From contig NZ_JAUSRO010000010.1 in the NCBI RefSeq assembly GCF_030811835.1, positions 62,001-126,000 on the forward strand: a stretch of 64,000 nt of DNA, in the 5' to 3' direction. Under the pieces are notes generated by a model. It made no database searches. It worked only from the letters and a program-made list of their open reading frames with translations, and was not told the DNA's origin. Each line of letters starts with the position of its first letter. Position 1 is the first letter of the stretch. The position numbers and the translations under genes were made by a program. Shown piece by piece: positions 8,912 through 16,740 of this stretch. This DNA is from Variovorax ginsengisoli (GTDB taxonomy: Bacteria; Pseudomonadota; Gammaproteobacteria; Burkholderiales; Burkholderiaceae_C).

Positions 8912-8916
8912 CGTGC

Positions 8917-9579
8917 TCAGAAGCGATAGCCGACACCGACCACGTAGATGGACGGGTCGAGCTTGACGCGCGCCGTGCCGGGCACATTGCCGAATGCGGG
9001 GACCGTGCCGCGTGCCGTGGTCTTGACGAACACCTTGCGCGCGTCGAGGAACAGGCTCCACTGCGGCGACAGCGGAATGTCGATGCCGGCCTGCAGCACC
9101 GAGCCCCAGGCGTTGTCGGCCTTCAGTCCCGCGATGTCGCCGTCATACGTCTTCATGACCCAGACATAGCTGATGCCTGCACCGACATAGGGACGCACCG
9201 GCCCCAGGTTGCCCAGGTCGTAGGTGGCCGTCAGCATCAGAGGGGCATAGCGGATCTTGCCCAGGGTGCCGGTGGGGGCAGCCGGCAGCGTGCCAGCGTT
9301 CGTCAGCGTGGTGGTGGGCGGGGTGCCGAGGGCGGTTCGCAAGGTCCAGTCCGGCGTCAGTGCATAGCCGATCTCGAGCGCAGCCGCCGTGTTGTTCTTG
9401 ATGTGGATATCCCCGCCCGGAAAGACGGAGCCCGTGGGGAGCTCCACGGTGCTGCGCGTGTCGAACCGGATGGCGGCGACACCGGCGCGGACCGACCAGG
9501 GCGAGGTTTGCGCGAGCGCAGGAAGTGCCGCGCTGGACAGGGCCAGCAGCAGGGCCGCGCGTGAAGGGCTGAGGTGCAT
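8917..9579 (-). CDS. OmpW/AlkL-family outer membrane protein
   Basis: A 220-residue protein with a signal peptide (cleavage likely after ALPALA, near residue 23) and an eight-strand barrel pattern ending in the outer-membrane signature VVGVGYRF with terminal Phe. The segments TPDWTLRTALG, PYVGAGISYVW and LKLDPSIYVVGVGY-type repeats match OmpW. AlkL of the Pseudomonas alk system belongs to this family and carries hydrophobic substrates across the outer membrane by lateral diffusion. Being first in an operon with aldehyde dehydrogenase and acyl-CoA synthetase genes, and downstream of an AlkS-like regulator, supports the same use here. Substrate is unknown. Confidence 0.9.
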   Translation of the reverse strand: MHLSPSRAALLLALSSAALPALAQTSPWSVRAGVAAIRFDTRSTVELPTGSVFPGGDIHIKNNTAAALEIGYALTPDWTLRTALGTPPTTTLTNAGTLPAAPTGTLGKIRYAPLMLTATYDLGNLGPVRPYVGAGISYVWVMKTYDGDIAGLKADNAWGSVLQAGIDIPLSPQWSLFLDARKVFVKTTARGTVPAFGNVPGTARVKLDPSIYVVGVGYRF

Positions 9580-9651
9580 GTTGTCTCCGAGCTGTGCTCT
9601 TGTGTTGATCTCGGAGTGATCTTCAGCGGGGCCGGCGGCGCCCCTGCCCTT

Positions 9652-9682
9652 CGAAAGTATGGTGGTGCGCTAGGGAAAACCC
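9652..9682. promoter_or_regulatory. Candidate regulator/promoter element upstream of ompW
   Basis: CGAAAGTATGG followed about 9 nt later by TAGGGAAAACCC. It starts 72 nt upstream of the ompW start. A related element with the same CG(A/G)AAGTATGG core lies at 12495-12524, 76 nt upstream of the LuxR-type regulator gene and in the same orientation relative to it. Read on the - strand, CCATACTTTCG could include a -10 box. It may be a target of the adjacent MalT-type activator. The evidence is only two aligned copies. Confidence 0.4.
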
Positions 9683-9727
9683 ACGCGATGCGCGACCTTG
9701 CCGCAGCCCTGACCGCACGGCCTGGCC

Positions 9728-12418
9728 TCACACGATGGCGCCGATCGCGCGCGCCCGTGTGACCGCGGCGATCCGCGTCTTCACGCCGAGCTTGGCGTAG
9801 CAGTTGTACAGATGCCATTTCACGGTCGGCACCGACAGGCCCGCGCGGTCCGCGATCTGCTGGTTGTCCAGCCCGAGGCCCAGCAGCTCGATGAGCTGCA
9901 GCTCGCGCGTGGTCAGGTGTTCGACTGCGGGCGCGTCGGCATTCGCCGGGGGAGCGTCCTGCCCGCAATGGCGCAGCCGCTCGAGCAGCTGCAGCTCGTC
10001 GGGCTGCGTGAAGCCGAAGTCCTTGTTGCGCGCGCGCTGGAGGATGGCACCGATGGCGTTTGCATGTTCGATGAACGGCCACAGCAGCCGCCGTGTCGCC
10101 GCGAGCGCGATGGCCAGCGCGAGCTGGCGCACGGCGCGCGGCTGCTCGCCGGCCCGAACATGGAGGCTCGCGGACAGCAGGTGCCACTCCAGCAGATCGC
10201 GCAGCCGGCCCGCGGCCCGGGCCTGCCGGACCTGCACGGCGATCTCGTCCTGCATGTGGGCCGAACGGCCGCTCGTGGCCATCAGCTCGATGCGTGCCAT
10301 ATGGAACTGGCCGTCGTCCCAGGGCGGTGCCGGTTCGGCCGGGGACTGTGACGCATCCAGCAGGCCGGTGGTGCGCGCCAGCTCGCGCGCGGCATCGCGC
10401 AGTTCCAGCCGCAGCAGGCGACGCACGCGAAAGGCATCGAGCAGGCACTGCAGGCGCGGCGGGTAGTTCCGTGCGACCGCATCGAGTCTGCTTGCTTGTT
10501 CGGCGTCGTCCGCCTGGCCCAGGGCCACGCAGACCGACAGGCCCGGTGCCACGCAATCGGTCACGCCATAGCGCCCGGCCGAGACCAGGCCGCGCAGCGC
10601 AGCGGCGCGCGCTTCCTCTGTGCGGCCCAGGTCCAGCAGGGCGCGTGAATGCACAAGGTCGAGCGTGTGGATCAGGTCCGAGTCCGTTTCCAGCGCCTGG
10701 CTGAAGGCGAGGCGTGCGGCCGTCAGCCGGCGTTCGGCGTCGAGCGGTTCGCCTCGGGCGATCAGGATGCAGCTGGCGACCGTTTCGACCAAGGTGCGGC
10801 CATATGGGCTCTCGGTGCGCGAGATTGCGCCTTCGGCTAGCAGGATGCGGCGCCAGGCCACGACCGGTGCGCCGCGTGCGAGCTCTACAACGCCGACGGC
10901 GCCATGGGCGATGCAGGTGCCGTAGGCATCGCGGCCGTTGTCCTGCGCCAGCCAGTCGTCGGCGTCGATCACGCACTGCGCCATGGCATCGGTGTGCGCG
11001 AGAGCGACCGCGCGCTGCAGGCGCAGCCGCTGCTGCATGGCGATGTCGACCGGACAGGTTTCGCCCGTCTGGCCTTGCTGGCTCAGCGCATCGAGCGCCC
11101 GCAGCGCACGCTCGGATTGCCGGGTGAAGCACAGCGACCAGATGTGCCAGGCCTGGGCCTCGTGCGATGGCGCAAAGCCGGCGGCACTGAGCACTTCGAC
11201 CCACCGCACGAACTGCACCAGCAGGCCCTGGTCGGCCACGACGCGCTGGGCGATCGTGTCCAGCCAGGCGCGTGCCATCGGCATCGCACCGGCCTCGATC
11301 GCCAGGTCGATGGCATGCGTCATGTCGCCATGGTCGGCATGCCAGCGCGCGGCGTGCTGCAACACGTCCTGGCGCCGCGCCGTGGTGATCGAGGCTTCGC
11401 CCGTGCCGAGCAGGTACTGGCGCAGCAGCGTGTGCAATCGCCACCAGCGCCGGTTGCGGTCGAGCGGAAAGAGCAGCACGTTGCGCGAGCGCAGCAGCTC
11501 GATCCATTGCGCCGCCTGCTCGCACCCGGTGGCTTGCCGGGCCAACGGCGCGGAGAACTCCCGGAGCAACGCGATCTCACGCAGGAAGGTCACCACCTCG
11601 GGTTCGAAGCCGGTCAGCACGCGTTGCGCAAGGACGTCCGCGATGTCGACGTCCTCGCCCGAGAACTGCGCCAGCGCGCCCCGCAGGCTGCCTTGCTGTT
11701 GCGACAGGACGGCCAGCAGGCGGAGCGCGGCGGGCCAGCCTTCGGTGCGTTCCTGGCTGCGCGCGATCAGTTCTGCGCTGGTCTCCAGCGAGGCCTGCTC
11801 GAACAGCTGCGCGCTGCACTGGCCGTCGAACATCAGATGCTCGACCTGCAGGTGCACCGCGTTGAGTTCCATCTTGGCGCGTGCCAGGTCCAGCGGCAGG
11901 TCGTGCACGCTGGAGAAAACGCAGCGCAGCAGCCGGGTGCCGTCGAACACCAGCGGCCCGAGCAATTCGCCCAGGCGTTCGTCGGTGCAATGGTGCAGGT
12001 TATCGATAAACAGGGCCAGAGGCTCCTGCAGGCCCAGCAGCCGCTGGTGCAGGGCGGTCAACCCGTCGGCGTGCTGGAGGGCGGGTGGTGCGTCGCCGCA
12101 TGCACCCGGGCCCAGCGCCTGGTCGATGGCTTGATCGATCAGGCGCACGAGTTGGTGCAGTTCGCGGTCGCGGTCGTCGAGCGTGATCCAGGCGCATCGT
12201 GTGCCGCGTTGCAGGTGGCGTTCGTACAGCCCGGTCATGAGGACCGTCTTGCCGTAGCCCGGCGGCGCGCAGAGCAAGGCCAGCCGGGGGAGTGTGGCGG
12301 CGCGCGCGAGGCCCGCAGCCGCCGGCGGGATGATGGCCTCGAACTCGCACAGCGGGGGATGGAACTTGTTCCACGGCAAGGCGCCGGTGGGCAAAGCGTG
12401 GCCTGAATGCTCAGTCAT
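9728..12418 (-). CDS. MalT/AlkS-type LuxR transcriptional activator
   Basis: An 896-residue STAND-class regulator. The N-terminal NTPase has Walker A APPGYGKT (residues 51-58) and a Walker B-like LALFIDNLHH. The middle is helical and TPR-like. The C-terminal LuxR helix-turn-helix spans about residues 835-896 with TTRELQLIELLGLGLDNQQI and SVPTVKWHLYNCYAKLGV. The start is the ATG at 12418, preceded by GGAG at about 8 nt; the frame is open upstream. Length and layout match MalT and AlkS, which bind an inducer and ATP, oligomerise and activate transcription. It lies between the ompW operon and the divergent alcohol dehydrogenase gene, so it probably controls both. The inducer is unknown. Confidence 0.92.
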   Translation of the reverse strand: MTEHSGHALPTGALPWNKFHPPLCEFEAIIPPAAAGLARAATLPRLALLCAPPGYGKTVLMTGLYERHLQRGTRCAWITLDDRDRELHQLVRLIDQAIDQALGPGACGDAPPALQHADGLTALHQRLLGLQEPLALFIDNLHHCTDERLGELLGPLVFDGTRLLRCVFSSVHDLPLDLARAKMELNAVHLQVEHLMFDGQCSAQLFEQASLETSAELIARSQERTEGWPAALRLLAVLSQQQGSLRGALAQFSGEDVDIADVLAQRVLTGFEPEVVTFLREIALLREFSAPLARQATGCEQAAQWIELLRSRNVLLFPLDRNRRWWRLHTLLRQYLLGTGEASITTARRQDVLQHAARWHADHGDMTHAIDLAIEAGAMPMARAWLDTIAQRVVADQGLLVQFVRWVEVLSAAGFAPSHEAQAWHIWSLCFTRQSERALRALDALSQQGQTGETCPVDIAMQQRLRLQRAVALAHTDAMAQCVIDADDWLAQDNGRDAYGTCIAHGAVGVVELARGAPVVAWRRILLAEGAISRTESPYGRTLVETVASCILIARGEPLDAERRLTAARLAFSQALETDSDLIHTLDLVHSRALLDLGRTEEARAAALRGLVSAGRYGVTDCVAPGLSVCVALGQADDAEQASRLDAVARNYPPRLQCLLDAFRVRRLLRLELRDAARELARTTGLLDASQSPAEPAPPWDDGQFHMARIELMATSGRSAHMQDEIAVQVRQARAAGRLRDLLEWHLLSASLHVRAGEQPRAVRQLALAIALAATRRLLWPFIEHANAIGAILQRARNKDFGFTQPDELQLLERLRHCGQDAPPANADAPAVEHLTTRELQLIELLGLGLDNQQIADRAGLSVPTVKWHLYNCYAKLGVKTRIAAVTRARAIGAIV

Positions 12419-12646
12419 CGCTGGTCTCCTTGTTGTTCTGTCTCGGGGCGGACCCCGCAGAGAGCCTACCTGCGCACGAGGCGCGCAGGCCCATCGGAAG
12501 TATGGGTTTGGCGAGGACTTTCCCGGAGTGGCCGAGGGACGCACGGCCCCTCTGCGTGTTTTCCCTTGTCCCGACTTTCGTACTGGGCGCGGGGCCGAGC
12601 GGCTGCATACGCTGACCAGCTACCAAAACGCAGATGGATATACAGC
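12419..12646. promoter_or_regulatory. Divergent promoter region, regulator / GMC dehydrogenase
   Basis: This 228-bp region separates the divergent regulator and alcohol dehydrogenase genes. It holds the CGGAAGTATGG element at 12495-12524 (compare 9652-9682) and a further TTTTCCCT...ACTTTCG pair at 12557-12578 that resembles parts of the ompW element read on the opposite strand, with a shorter spacer. No GC-rich terminator or coding frame was recognised. Confidence 0.5.
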
Positions 12647-14236
12647 GTGCAACACTTCGACTACATCGTGATCGGCGGCGGCTCGGGCGGCGCGACCCTG
12701 GCGTCGCGCCTGAGCGAGGACGCCCGCCACCGCGTCCTGCTGCTCGAAGCCGGGGGCGAAGGCAACACATGGATGCACCGCATACCGCTGGGTATCTCGG
12801 CCCTGGTGCCGCGGGCTAACGCGCACAACTGGGGCTTCGAGTCCGTGCCCCAGCCCGGCCTGGGTGGGCGGCGCAGCTACGCACCACGCGGTCGCGGCCT
12901 CGGCGGCTCTTCGGCCATCAACGCCATGGTCTATGTGCGCGGCCATCGCAACGACTACGACCGTTGGGCCGCGCAAGGCAACGCGGGCTGGAGCTACGAG
13001 GACGTGCTGCCGTTCTTCCGGCTGAGCGAGCGCAACGAGACCTTCGGCGCGCCCTTCCATGGACAGGACGGGCCGCTGGCCGTGTCGGAGCAGCGCAGCG
13101 ACAACCCGTTCACGCGGCACTTCATCGACGCGGCGCAGCAGGCCGGTCACCGCTTCAACCCCGACCCCAACGGTGCCGAGCAGGAAGGCGTGTGCCGCTT
13201 CCAGCTCAACCAGCGCGACGGTGAGCGCTGCTCGGCGGCGCGCGCGTTCCTCGACCCGTACCGCGGCGCGCGTGCCAACCTGGAGGTACGGACCCAGGCG
13301 CACGCCACGCGCGTGCTCGTCGAGCAGGGCCGTGCGGTCGGCGTCGAATACCGGCGCGATGGCGTGCTGCACACCGTGCGGGCCCGGCGCGAGGTGGTGC
13401 TGGCCGCGGGCGTGTTCCAGTCGCCTCAGTTGCTGATGCTCTCGGGCATCGGTGACGGCGAGGCACTCGGGCGCTGGGGCATCGCCGTGCAGCACCACCT
13501 GCCGGGCGTCGGCCGCAACCTGCAGGACCACGTCGACCATGTGATCGTGCGGCGCTGCGACAGCCCCGATCTGGTGGGGTTCTCTGCGCGCGGGCTGTGG
13601 CGCATGGCGGGCCACTGGCGCCGCTGGCGTGGCGCGCGGCGCGGCATGTTCGCGACCAATGCCGCGGAGGCCGGCGCTTTCCTGAAGACCCGGCCGGAGC
13701 TGCCCGAGCCCGATGTGCAGCTGCATTTCGTGGTGGCGATGCTCGAGGCGCACGGTCGCAAGCTGAGGCTCGGCCACGGCCTGTCGGTGCACACCTGCTG
13801 CCTGCGGCCGAAGTCGCGCGGCACGGTCGAGCTGGCCAGCGCCGATCCGCTGGCCGCGCCGCGCATCGACCCTTGCTTCCTCGACCATCCGGACGACCTC
13901 GAGACCCTGCTGGCGGGCCACCGTGAGGTCGAACGGATCCTCGCGCAGCCAGCGCTGGCCTGTCATGGCCTGCGGCCGTTGGACCGGCGCATGCCGCGCA
14001 GCGACGACGAGGTGCGCGCGGCCATCCGGGCCGGCGCCGACACCATCTACCACCCCGTGGGCACCTGCTGCATGGGCCACGACGACCAGGCCGTCGTCGA
14101 TGCGCAACTGCGCGTGCATGGCGTGCCAGGCCTGCGTGTCGTGGACGCTTCGGTGATCCCGGATGCGATCGGCGGCAACACCCACGCCTGCACCGTCATG
14201 GTGGCCGAGCGCGCTGCGGCGCTGATGCGCTGCTGA
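12647..14236 (+). CDS. GMC-family alcohol dehydrogenase, AlkJ-like
   Basis: A 529-residue FAD enzyme. The dinucleotide-binding motif YIVIGGGSGGATLASRL is at the extreme N-terminus; GMC signature 1 reads RGRGLGGSSAINAMVYVRG and signature 2 GVFQSPQLLMLSGIG. The C-terminal active site has HPVGTCCMG and GNTHACTVMVAERAA. The start is taken as the GTG at 12647, placing the FAD motif seven residues in, as is normal. Relatives include choline dehydrogenase, polyethylene-glycol dehydrogenase and AlkJ, which oxidises aliphatic alcohols at the inner membrane and passes electrons to quinone. It lies upstream of a membrane oxygenase and rubredoxin on the same strand and would oxidise the alcohol they make. 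Confidence 0.92.
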   Translation: MQHFDYIVIGGGSGGATLASRLSEDARHRVLLLEAGGEGNTWMHRIPLGISALVPRANAHNWGFESVPQPGLGGRRSYAPRGRGLGGSSAINAMVYVRGHRNDYDRWAAQGNAGWSYEDVLPFFRLSERNETFGAPFHGQDGPLAVSEQRSDNPFTRHFIDAAQQAGHRFNPDPNGAEQEGVCRFQLNQRDGERCSAARAFLDPYRGARANLEVRTQAHATRVLVEQGRAVGVEYRRDGVLHTVRARREVVLAAGVFQSPQLLMLSGIGDGEALGRWGIAVQHHLPGVGRNLQDHVDHVIVRRCDSPDLVGFSARGLWRMAGHWRRWRGARRGMFATNAAEAGAFLKTRPELPEPDVQLHFVVAMLEAHGRKLRLGHGLSVHTCCLRPKSRGTVELASADPLAAPRIDPCFLDHPDDLETLLAGHREVERILAQPALACHGLRPLDRRMPRSDDEVRAAIRAGADTIYHPVGTCCMGHDDQAVVDAQLRVHGVPGLRVVDASVIPDAIGGNTHACTVMVAERAAALMRC

Positions 14237-14286
14237 CAACGACTTCCCATCGCTTCCTCTTCCAACGACTCATCAGGAGACTTCCC

Positions 14287-15198
14287 ATGGCCACTGCCCT
14301 TCACCCCGACGCCATGCCGCTGGCCGTCCCCCCGGACAAGGCGGCGCGTCTGCGCGCCCTGACGCTTCCGCCGCTGCTCGCATGGCCGACGCTCTGGATG
14401 TGGACGATCGCCGTCGTCGGCATCGCAACGAGCGATATCCTGGCGCTGAGCGGCGTGCTCCCCCTCGGCGTGGCCAGCGTCCTCAACGTGCTGTTCATGT
14501 ACCCGTTGTTCGGCGTGATCCACGATGCGACGCACCGCGCCATCTCCTCCAACGCCCGGCTCAACGACTGGATCGGCCGCATCGGGCTGCTGATGATTGC
14601 GCCGCACGGCACCCTGGGCATGTTCCGCTGGGCGCACATGCAGCACCACCGCCACACCAATGGCGCGAAAGATCCCGACGAATGGATCCATGGCCGCTGG
14701 TGGACCCTGCCGCTGCGCTGGATGAGCTTTGACCTGGGCTACCTGATCTTCATCCCGCGCAAGGGCGATGCCATCGCCAGGCGCCAGCTGCGCACCACCT
14801 TCGGCGCGCTGGCCATGCTGCTGGCCGTCATCGGCGTGCTGGTGTGGATGGGGTACGGCATGCAGGTGCTGCTGCTGTGGCTGATTCCGGCGCGCGTGAC
14901 CATGATGCTGTTCGGCTGCGTGTTCTTCTGGCTGCCGCACGTCAAGCACGATGTCTCGTCGGAACAGAACCTGACCCTGGCGACCTCGATGCGCCTGGGC
15001 AGCGAGCGTTGGCTGGGGCCGCTGCTGCAGTTCCACAACTACCACCTGCTGCACCACCTCTATCCCTCGGCGCCGCCCTACAACCATCCGCTCATCTGGG
15101 CCCTGATCGAGCCGGAGCTGCGCCAGCGCGACCTGGCCGTGCAGTACGGCCTGGCGATCCGGCCGGTGGTGGTGCCGGGCCGCAGGAGCGCGGCATGA
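14287..15198 (+). CDS. Membrane di-iron hydroxylase/desaturase (FA_desaturase superfamily)
   Basis: A 303-residue integral membrane protein with four or more hydrophobic spans and three histidine boxes: HDATH (H79, H83), HMQHHRH (H117, H120, H121, H123) and HNYHLLHH (H250, H253, H256, H257). HVKH near 218-221 may add a ligand. This spacing is that of fatty-acid desaturases and carotenoid hydroxylase/ketolase enzymes, not AlkB, which has a different set including NYxEHYG. An AGGAG precedes the ATG by 8 nt. The stop overlaps the start of a rubredoxin gene, which strongly suggests rubredoxin as electron donor. In this operon it most likely hydroxylates a hydrophobic chain. Desaturation cannot be excluded. 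Confidence 0.87.
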   Translation: MATALHPDAMPLAVPPDKAARLRALTLPPLLAWPTLWMWTIAVVGIATSDILALSGVLPLGVASVLNVLFMYPLFGVIHDATHRAISSNARLNDWIGRIGLLMIAPHGTLGMFRWAHMQHHRHTNGAKDPDEWIHGRWWTLPLRWMSFDLGYLIFIPRKGDAIARRQLRTTFGALAMLLAVIGVLVWMGYGMQVLLLWLIPARVTMMLFGCVFFWLPHVKHDVSSEQNLTLATSMRLGSERWLGPLLQFHNYHLLHHLYPSAPPYNHPLIWALIEPELRQRDLAVQYGLAIRPVVVPGRRSAA

Positions 15199-15359
15199 GC
15201 CGATGGCGCTGCGGCTTCTGCAGCCACGTGTACGACGAAGCGCTGGGCGACCCCGACGCCGGCGTGGCGCCCGGCACCTGCTGGGCCGACGTGCCGGAGG
15301 ACTGGTGCTGCCCGGAGTGCGGCGCCACCAAGGCCGACTACACGCAAGACCCCGACTAG
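15195..15359 (+). CDS. Rubredoxin
   Basis: A 54-residue one-iron electron carrier. The four Cys ligands are C6 and C9 (CGFC) and C39 and C42 (CPEC), with the usual spacing, the PGTCWADVPEDW turn and a C-terminal ATKADY. The ATG overlaps the stop of the membrane oxygenase gene by 4 nt (ATGA), so the two are translationally coupled. It is a single-domain AlkG1/AlkG2-sized protein and presumably delivers electrons to the di-iron centre. No rubredoxin reductase gene is in the window, so a reductase encoded elsewhere must serve it. Confidence 0.95.
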   Translation: MSRWRCGFCSHVYDEALGDPDAGVAPGTCWADVPEDWCCPECGATKADYTQDPD

Positions 15360-15447
15360 GACCCGTCCGATTCGTCGGTTACGCCGATGCCCCGCGCCGC
15401 TGGCGTGGGCAGACTGGCGCCAGCAAAGACAGGCACGGCATCCCGCA

Positions 15448-15520
15448 TCCCGAGACTCTTCGGGAGGCTCACCACATGAAGAACGGACAACAGACCCATG
15501 GACACCGCATACATCTATGA
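15448..15520 (+). other. Stem-loop and 14-codon mini-ORF ahead of the thiolase
   Basis: TCCCGA (15448-15453) pairs with TCGGGA (15460-15465). Inside the right arm lies a strong ribosome-binding GGGAGG (15462-15467). It is well placed for an ATG at 15476 that opens a 14-codon ORF ([14 protein letters not shown]), stopping at 15520 inside the thiolase gene in another frame. The thiolase ATG at 15498 has no good Shine-Dalgarno of its own, so reinitiation or coupling is possible. Confidence 0.35.
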
Positions 15521-16706
15521 CCACCTGCGCACGCCGCGCGGAAGAGGGCGCGGCGACGGCGCCCTGCATGAAATCACGCCGGTGCAGCTGGCGGCCCAGG
15601 TGCTCGCCGCCCTGCGCGAGCGGCATGCACTCGACACCGCGCTGGTCGACGACGTGATCCTGGGTTGCACCAACGCCTACAGCGAGCAGGGCGCCGACAT
15701 CGCACGGCTGGCCGCGCTGGTGGCCGGCTACGGGCAGCATGTGCCGGGCATCCAGATCGACCGCTTCTGTGGCTCGGGCCTGGACGCGGTGAACCTCGCC
15801 GCAGCGCAGGTCGCGGCCGGCCAGGCCGATGCCATCGTCGCCGGTGGCGTGGAGTCCATGTCGCGCGTGGCGCCGCTCTCCGGGGGCGGCGCCTGGATCA
15901 GCGATCCGCAGGTGATCTGGCAGTCGTACTTCACGCCGACGGGCGTGTCGGCCGACCTGCTGGCCACGCTCGACGGCTACACGCGTGAGCAGCTCGATGC
16001 CTATGGCCTGGAGAGCCAGCGCCGCTGCGCGGTCGCCGTGGCCGAAGGGCGCTTCGACCGGGCCCTGGTGCCGGTGCGCGACGTGATCGGCGAGGTCGTG
16101 CTGGCACGCGACGAATACCCGCGTGCGGAAGCCACGCTGGCCAGCCTGGCGGCGCTCAAGCCGGCCTTCGACGCCGTCGGCGAGCAGGGCGGCTTCGACG
16201 CGGTGGCGCTGCAACGCTATCCGCAGCTCGAAGCGGTGCGGCATCTGCACACGGCCGGCACCTCCAGCGGCGTGGTCGACGGCGCCTCCGCCGTGCTGGT
16301 CGGTTCGGCCGAATTCGGCCGCCAGGCCGGCCTGCGACCGCGTGCCCGGGTGCGCGCCTGTGCCGCCATCGGCAGTGAGCCCACCCTGATGCTCGACGGC
16401 CCGGCCACGGCGACGGAAAAGGTGCTGCGTCGCGCCGGCATGACCATCGGCGACATCGACCTGTTCGAAGTCAACGAGGCTTTCGCCGCGGTGGTGCTGC
16501 GCTACATGCGCGCCACGGGCGCACCGCACGACCGTGTCAACGTCAACGGCGGCGCGATCGCCCTTGGCCATCCATTGGGTGCCACGGGCGCGATGCTGGT
16601 GGGCACCGTGCTCGACGAGCTGGAACGGCGCGACCTGCGCACCGGCCTGATCACCCTGTGCGCGGCGGCCGGCCAGGCCACCGCCACCCTCATCGAGCGC
16701 GTCTGA
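15498..16706 (+). CDS. Thiolase (acetyl-CoA acyltransferase)
   Basis: A 402-residue thiolase. The nucleophilic Cys is C91 in [12 protein letters not shown]; the catalytic His lies in [25 protein letters not shown] is present. The second Cys motif is altered: CAAAGQATA replaces the usual CxGGGxG/A. The Cys is kept, but two glycines near the active-site oxyanion are alanines, which could change substrate size or activity. It should cleave 3-ketoacyl-CoA with CoA as the last step of a beta-oxidation round. It precedes the FadB-type gene by 34 bp and follows rubredoxin by 138 bp. Confidence 0.93.
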   Translation: MDTAYIYDHLRTPRGRGRGDGALHEITPVQLAAQVLAALRERHALDTALVDDVILGCTNAYSEQGADIARLAALVAGYGQHVPGIQIDRFCGSGLDAVNLAAAQVAAGQADAIVAGGVESMSRVAPLSGGGAWISDPQVIWQSYFTPTGVSADLLATLDGYTREQLDAYGLESQRRCAVAVAEGRFDRALVPVRDVIGEVVLARDEYPRAEATLASLAALKPAFDAVGEQGGFDAVALQRYPQLEAVRHLHTAGTSSGVVDGASAVLVGSAEFGRQAGLRPRARVRACAAIGSEPTLMLDGPATATEKVLRRAGMTIGDIDLFEVNEAFAAVVLRYMRATGAPHDRVNVNGGAIALGHPLGATGAMLVGTVLDELERRDLRTGLITLCAAAGQATATLIERV

Positions 16707-16740
16707 AATGCGCGAACCGACATCCGCCCGGAACGAATCC

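Noticed and set aside
14287..15198. Calling the membrane oxygenase AlkB
   Set aside because: Histidine boxes and length (303 residues) do not match AlkB, which has about 400 residues and a NYxEHYG motif.
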